This document shows, piece after piece, positions 58,681 to 64,000 of a DNA stretch of 64,000 bases (positions are counted from its first letter, which is position 1; every line of letters starts with the position of its first letter). Location: contig CALNVZ010001319.1 of assembly GCA_940671915.1 (NCBI GenBank), positions 343,904 to 407,903 on the forward strand. The letters are read 5' to 3'. Position numbers and translations under genes: made by a program. This DNA is from Paracentrotus lividus. Taxonomy: Eukaryota > Echinodermata > Echinoidea > Camarodonta > Echinidae. The notes beneath the pieces were generated by a model, which saw nothing but the letters and a program-made list of their open reading frames with translations, was not told the origin of the DNA and did no database searches.

Positions 58681-59491
58681 ATATTTTATTATTTATTTAT
58701 TTGCCTCTCTCATCATGATCTTTATTCCGTCCATGAATTCATTTGATTTTCAAATGTACTAAATTTTAAAACAGTAATTCAAATTAGTTATTATTATTAT
58801 TATTCTATTCAGCAGAAAGATGATTTACAAATCATAAATTTGATTGATATAAAACATATTATTAAAGATGACAATGAAAATGACACAAATATTGCCAAGC
58901 TCTAATTAAAGAAATGTTGGCATTCAATTGGCGAAATAAACCATTTGGTCCAATATCTAAAAAAAAAAAAAAAAATTCTAAAGGTGAGATTGTTATTCGA
59001 AAATGATTTTCATGTATAGATTCAAGTACATAATATAGAACATGAAGTGAACATACCTCAGATCTAGCTGGAGAAGCTTCTGGCGTGCTGAATCCTTCCA
59101 GTACCTCATTTCGATGCCTTTCTTTCAGAAAGTTTGAACAAATAACCAGCAGAACCAGCTTCAACCATGTAAAAGGGAGAAGAAAATATCATGTTATGAA
59201 TTAAAATAATAGGAAATATTGTTATGTACGTGTATACATTGCTCATGATTATACATCATTGCCAAAATAGGTGAACAATCAGAAATACAACTTACCGGTA
59301 TAAAAGAAGTAGAATCGTCTGACGAGAAACACATTCTATGAATCTGGAGTGCGTGAAACTGAAAGCCCATGGGTCTGCAAGCTGTCTGTCTTCAAGGATG
59401 CAAAGGTTTTGAGTGATACTTCTGTTTGCCGAAGCTTTATCTGTGTTGAATATGATTCAGATGTTGTAGATACGATGGAGGCGTCTGGCAT
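58218..59491 (-). pseudogene. Right-arm copy of the 162-residue gene, disrupted as read
   Basis: Exon positions on the minus strand correspond to the left copy (first coding exon 59,491-59,296, second about 59,157-59,056, third about 58,430 to about 58,237), and the splice sites are preserved. Against the left exons I count four one-base indels in the first exon with no substitution, and in the second four indels and one substitution. The reading frame is therefore broken in the sequence as given, although intron and exon sequence are otherwise conserved. The bias towards indels suggests sequencing error as much as genuine decay. Confidence 0.6.
58505..58700. repeat. (TA)n microsatellite and hairpin, right-arm copy
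   Basis: AT runs at about 58,530-58,550 and 58,628-58,680, with 'agtcgaaatg...catttcgact' between them, mirroring 41,095-41,300. AT run lengths differ from the left arm. Confidence 0.75.
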
Positions 59492-59787
59492 TCTGCATGA
59501 AAAATTAATGAAAAATAAATGTTAATTAAAAAATGTTTTCATTTATTTCATTTTGGGGGGGGGGGCTGCACCATCTCATCTTTACAAATTAAAATTCGAT
59601 ATTCTGGCAAAGAGTTCCTTTTGCGACAGCCACCAAATTGAAAAATAAAAAATGGGGAAATTGTTTATAATAATTCTTTAAGTATAGACGAGAGTCTAGG
59701 GTTAGGCAGGTTAGATTAAAAAAATGATTTTTTTAATAATTTTTTTTTTAAATACAACTTAGTTTATTTAGTTAAAAAAAGATAAAA

Positions 59788-59859
59788 CGAATAGTGGGAG
59801 CGAACCCGGGTCATCAGCGTCACTGTCATACTCTCTCACCACTACACCAACGAGACGAC
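59788..59859 (-). pseudogene. tRNA-Asp-like sequence, right-arm copy
   Basis: Reverse complement of 39,943-40,014, apparently identical. The same pairing faults apply, so not a functional tRNA. Confidence 0.5.
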
Positions 59860-61134
59860 TTGCAAACTGCCGAGGTTTTTTTCTATTCTTGAATCAATCT
59901 TGAATAGCAAAAGCTAGACGTCCGATATATTATAGAGGCGCATGCGCACAGGTGTGTTTATATCGATTTATTTTGAGTGGCTGTTGGAAGAGGAACTCTT
60001 CCTTGATTCTTTACAAGATTATATCAATGATACTAATTATCGATCATAATATCATAACTATAATCATTCAGCAGACGATCCGACTATGGAGTGTATTCTG
60101 TTATTTCCACTACAAATTACTGATAGGTCTATTCCATGGTAACTACAACTAACGTGAAATTGAGCATGTGGGGCTGCAATAATGATTTAATGTCACAATT
60201 TCTTCACACATTCCATGCTCGATTTTCGCGTGAAAAATATAATTATGACATAGCCTAAACTTACCTTGATCTTTAAGAGCATTTCAAACAATATCCTGAG
60301 ATGGATCTAATTCTGGGCGTTGCATTCGATGTCGTTTATTTTTTTTGTTTTTGTTTTTTTGTTTTTTTTTTTGCAAAGCGATAAACCAGCGGTAATGTGT
60401 ACGTGTCCCTGTTCCGTCTATGTTTGTACGACCGTGAATTTACGTTCGCGTACGTGCCGTAGGCCTGTAATTTTGACCAATAACAAGTAATTTAAAGGCC
60501 TACAAGTCATTTATTAGTCATTTGACCGATATAAACAAGTCGTTTGTTAAATGACTTGTTTTTATTGGTAAAAATGACTTACCTAAACTAGTCTTGACTG
60601 CGGAATTAAATCACTGAGACTGGACTAATACAAATTGGTCGTTTTGACTAATTTATAAGCACCAATGACTAATTTATGTTTACAGTGTACAACTTGCCAT
60701 AGGTCACACACGTGACCCACTAAAATGTCACACACGTGACCCGACATCAACGAATATATAATAATAGATTTAAAAAAAGAAATTTCAGAGATGACTCCTA
60801 TCCAGTGTTTTTTTTTTGTTAGCAGGTCCATAATGTATAATCTCACAGCAATAAGAACATTTCATCATTTTAAAACTCACGGGAATTTCAAAATGAAATT
60901 GAACTTTCAAAATCATGCCGTTCTTGTAAAGTCACCACACGTTACCCACTTCTTTGACCTCTGACCTTGAACATTCGCATTTGTAAATATCAAAAAAATA
61001 TTCCCAAATGATAGCCAACAAAATATGTTAGCATAAATAAACATTAAATCAGATATATTTAACCATTGTTAGAGTTATGGCCAATTAAAGTCAAGATTTT
61101 GCATAATTTCCGGTCACACACGTGACCAAGAATA

Positions 61135-61450
61135 GTCCTATAGTAGTTTGTGGTATTCGACGAAATAACCAGAAGAAAATCACGCGATATTTCCCTTGTA
61201 TCACTGTGTGTACCCCCTGTGGTGCTATTGTGTGTTGTATTATCCAGTGGTAGTCCTGCGGTATTTGGGTGAGAAAAAAAAACCACAGAATAGCACCGCT
61301 CATCCCTGAGGTATTTTAAAGACATACCACAGGAATATTTATATATCATTAATATATTTCTTTTCCCTGTGGCTATTTCATAGTACCACAGGCTACATTT
61401 CTGTACTACCAGTCAACTTTGTGTGACAGCTTTTCACTCCTGTGGTATAT
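61135..61450. repeat. TGTGGTA / TACCACAGG cluster, right arm, outer
   Basis: Inverted counterpart of 38,345-38,665, followed by the hairpin at 61,458. Confidence 0.7.
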
Positions 61451-61457
61451 CATAGCT

Positions 61458-61622
61458 ATATTCAATGTTATTGATTGTTCCGAATATTACCATGAGGGGT
61501 GCAAGTTGAACCTTGATCTATTCGACGACGCGAAGCGGAGTTGAATAGATATAGGTTCAACTTGCACCGAATGTAATATTCGAACCCTTTGCACGAAATA
61601 AAACATTGAATATTGCTTTTAT
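61458..61622. repeat. Long hairpin (copy 3)
   Basis: Inverted counterpart of 38,187-38,340, with loop 'cgacgacgcgaagcgga'. All stem blocks are retained. Confidence 0.8.
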
Positions 61623-61781
61623 ACAACACTCGATGTCTACTGCCTGGTACTAGATTCTAAAAGGTTAAGAATTCCAATTTCGCCTAGATCTAGCCAAAAG
61701 AATCTTCAAACGTTAAAAAGTTAACTGTTAGATTTAATTCATCACTCATCGGCCCGATATTCCATAAATGTTGGACTTAAC

Positions 61782-61989
61782 ACCTTTGAGCGCGGGCCTG
61801 TGAAATGCGATTGTTACCCCTGTGGCGTGAGCGATTTTTTGTACACTGACAGTATCTATAGAATTTGTCATGTTTTGTGCTTTCATTACTCCTATGCATT
61901 CACTCGGCCATTTTCATGATTTGTAGTAAATATAAACATGAAAGGGCAGACATTTTTCTATCTAACACTGTTAAGGCAAAGCACAAACC
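61782..61989. mobile_element. piggyBac-like element end, cut by the gap
   Basis: TTAA at 61,778-61,781 followed by 'CACCTTTGAGCGCGGGCCTG', the right terminus of the 36,896-38,022 family with one base changed. It matches 37,813-38,022 inverted and breaks off at the N gap. Confidence 0.65.
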
Positions 61990-62014
61990 NNNNNNNNNNN
62001 NNNNNNNNNNNNNN
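61990..62014. other. Assembly gap (25 N)
   Basis: Short gap at the outer end of the right palindrome arm. The sequences on its two sides belong to different elements. Confidence 1.
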
Positions 62015-62283
62015 TAGTTCATCAATTTTTTCATCTCCACGCTACGAGTAGATTGCATGAACCGAACGGACAATACCATTCCAGGCGCAGGGAAGTCTCT
62101 TAAGCGAGTTTTTGTGAGCAATTTATTATTGCAGCCAGCTGTATAGATTTCTGCGTTCTCGCCGTATTTCCAAACGTCACTTCGTTGCGTCTGGCCTCTG
62201 AATGGGACGGCGCCTTGTTTAATTACGATTTAATGCCGCACATTGGATATGTTAACTTAATTTAATAGAGTAGAATTGATATG
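62015..62283 (-). mobile_element. 1-kb TIR element family, partial diverged copy (copy 3)
   Basis: Ends with TAGAATTGATATG exactly like the 31,396-32,388 copy and shares the blocks 'gaacggacaataccatt', 'cagggaagt' and 'gatttaatgycrca', with considerable divergence elsewhere. The left part is missing at the gap. Confidence 0.5.
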
Positions 62284-62935
62284 CAATGTAACAGACCTAT
62301 GGGTCATTTGTAACACGATGAAATTGAACATTTAGTTTCTATTACAAACTATGCACTGACAGATCCAAGTTTAAACAACATTAACCACAAAGCTAATTAT
62401 AACAAAACATTGACATGCTCGACTCAACTGTACATATATGTTTCCACTTGCCATATGCATGGCATGGGGATATTGTTAAACAGTTTACGTGCTCTGTAGG
62501 CGTGGCAGTGCGCTGATGGTCCCGGGGGCTAGGTAACGGGGCAACGGGGTACTTAGTTTCAATTATACGATTGCCCTTGAGGTGGGCACCATGTTTGGAG
62601 AGATTTTTCTATCTTGGGATCAGTATTCATCGTTGAACTTGAACAAAATACAGGCCTATAATTATATTTTAATATAAAAATAATGACAGCCATAGCTCAC
62701 CACAATTTGTCCAAGAAGATAGCGTCAGCGTGAGATATCACTTTCTGTAACAGCTTTTCCAGTGCCACGTGCTCACTGTGGCTCCCTGAAAGCATGTTTG
62801 ATAAATGCATAGGATCATTTATACACGTGGCCCGGTCATAAAAATTAATACCAAAACAGATATTTACATGATTTTGTGTACAAAATGGAAAGAATATAAC
62901 TTAGTGTTTTTCACATGGTATTATTCGTGTTCATT
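62284..62935. other. Intergenic DNA
   Basis: AT-rich with no recognised gene, RNA or repeat. Confidence 0.5.
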
Positions 62936-62937
62936 CG

Positions 62938-63514
62938 GGGTCTTCCCACGAGTCCTCGGTCCCACGAGTCCTACGTTCCCCGGAGACCTCGTCCACGAGT
63001 CCTACGTCCCACGAGCCGAATATTTTTCCCCGAGTCCTACACGTCCACGAGACCTACGTCCCACGAGTCCACAATCCCACGAGGCCGAGAATTTTTCCCA
63101 CGAGTCCTCGTCCCTTGAGTCCTACGTCCCACGAGTCCTACGCCACGAGGACCTACGTCCCACGATCCTACGTCCACGAGGCCGATATTTCCCCACGAGT
63201 CCTACGTCCACGAGTCCTCCTCGTGCACGTAAGCACTCGTTGGGAAAATCTCGGCTCGTGTGACGTAGACTCGTGGACGTAGGGTTCGTAGGGACGTAGG
63301 ACTCGCGGGAGTAGGACTCGTTGGGCGAGGACTCGTGGGACGAGGACTCGTGGAAAAATACTCGGCCTCGTTGGGACGTAGGCCTCGTGTGACGTATGCG
63401 GTCTCGTGTGGGACGTAGGACTCGTGGGGAAAATATCGGACCTCCGTGGGAGTAGGACTGTGGGACGAGGTCTGTGGGACGTAGGACTCGTGAGCACCGA
63501 GGACTCGTGGACCC
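62938..63514. repeat. Fold-back minisatellite 'cccacgagtcctacgt'
   Basis: About 15 irregular units of 'cccacgagtcctacgtc' run to about 63,230. After a short centre ('gcacgtaagcactcgttggg') about 15 units of the complement run to 63,510. The outer ends 'cacgagtcctcggt' match each other inverted, so the whole block forms one large hairpin. Frames on both strands (Pro/Arg/Ser/Thr-rich) are artefacts. Confidence 0.85.
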
Positions 63515-64000
63515 TCCACGAAGAGTGTTAACTTTTGCAAAAAATAAAATCAATCACGGTGAATCCATCATATGATCAATGTAACATGGCAAAGAATTAA
63601 AAATGCGCAGTTTTGGCATTTTGCTGCATGTCACTAACCGTGTGAAATTATACGCAAGTCTCTACGTATGTTTGGAAGACGTTGCGCACATTCTGATGCG
63701 TGAAATGTTAAAATGAAGGTCATATCATTGAATCAAAAATTGTGATTTAGTAGGCTTGTGACTTCAACTTTTGCATGTCAACCATTTGCTCAACTGAAGC
63801 ATACTTCATATTTTCTAAAATTCGTCCCATGGTAAGCTTAATTATGCCCTACATGGCATGTTATTTAGATCTTTAAAGGTCATGTATAGTTTTGGTGAGA
63901 ATGTTTTTTGTTTGTTTTGCAAAGCAGAAAATATGAATGAATACCCTCATTAACCTAGGTGGTGCAAAGGATTTGTTATAAATCCACTTTAACACCTGAA
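63515..64000. other. Intergenic DNA to the window end
   Basis: AT-rich. No supported feature. Confidence 0.5.

Larger units (their letters stand above)
56944..60687. mobile_element. CACTA/EnSpm-like element, right-arm copy, 3.74 kb
   Basis: Same CACTGTAAACATAAATTAGT termini and TA junctions as 39,108-42,876, inverted. Length differs by 25 bp overall. Carries the second copy of the spliced gene on the minus strand and the tRNA-like stretch. Confidence 0.65.
50791..61989 (-). repeat. Giant inverted repeat, right arm (11.2 kb)
   Basis: Reverse complement of the left arm, with the same nested elements in the opposite order. Where coding exons can be compared, differences are mostly one-base insertions or deletions. 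The arm ends at the 25-N gap at 61,990, beyond which the sequence no longer matches the left flank. Confidence 0.9.

Noticed and set aside
62805-63553. Pro/Ser/Arg-rich frames of 109-152 codons on both strands
   Set aside because: Artefacts of the cacgag fold-back minisatellite, open on both strands at once.

Overview
This is repeat-dense animal genomic DNA, not bacterial or viral. I see no housekeeping gene, operon or CRISPR array. Interspersed TTAA-flanked MITEs, a Penelope-like GIY-YIG fragment, many oligo(G)/oligo(C) runs, AT-rich intergenic DNA and intron-like stretches rich in 'taggcctag/agatctag' words together suggest a marine invertebrate deuterostome, most likely a sea urchin. That assignment is inference from sequence style. 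There are two assembly gaps (11,095-11,856 and 61,990-62,014).

Layout. 1-13 kb: AT-rich intergenic DNA with two small inverted-repeat elements (657-798, 2,509-2,923), a minus-strand LINE 3' end (about 4,700-6,290), a mariner-like transposase remnant, a GATGA-rich stretch and a ~140-bp satellite (10,226-10,805). 13.97-18.57 kb: one 4.6-kb terminal-inverted-repeat element made largely of tandem 'CCTGTGGTA' repeats, with two other elements nested in it. 19-33 kb: a series of non-autonomous DNA transposons (piggyBac-like, Kolobok-like, Harbinger-like), an apparent protein-coding first exon with its own TATA box (23,163-23,695) encoding an integrase-type zinc-binding N-terminal region, and a Penelope-like fragment with an internal inversion. 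33-38 kb: tandem and hairpin repeats and another nested TTAA element.

The dominant structure is an imperfect giant palindrome. An arm of about 11.5 kb (37,813-49,307) reappears inverted at 50,791-61,989, around a 1.48-kb spacer. Each arm holds the same nest of elements. The centrepiece is a 3.77-kb CACTG-ended, CACTA/EnSpm-like element that carries a spliced three-coding-exon gene predicting a 162-residue protein I do not recognise. Left-arm exons splice in frame. Right-arm exons differ mainly by single-base insertions and deletions, which looks more like uncorrected long-read sequence than neutral decay, and the right arm stops at an N gap. The palindrome may therefore be real, a collapsed or false haplotype duplication, or a real structure with one poorly polished arm.

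The genes do not form a pathway. The only gene-like units are the spliced gene in the CACTG element (two copies), the zinc-binding first exon, and fossil pieces of LINE, Penelope and mariner coding sequence. Most other open frames lie in low-complexity or tandem-repeat DNA and were left out.
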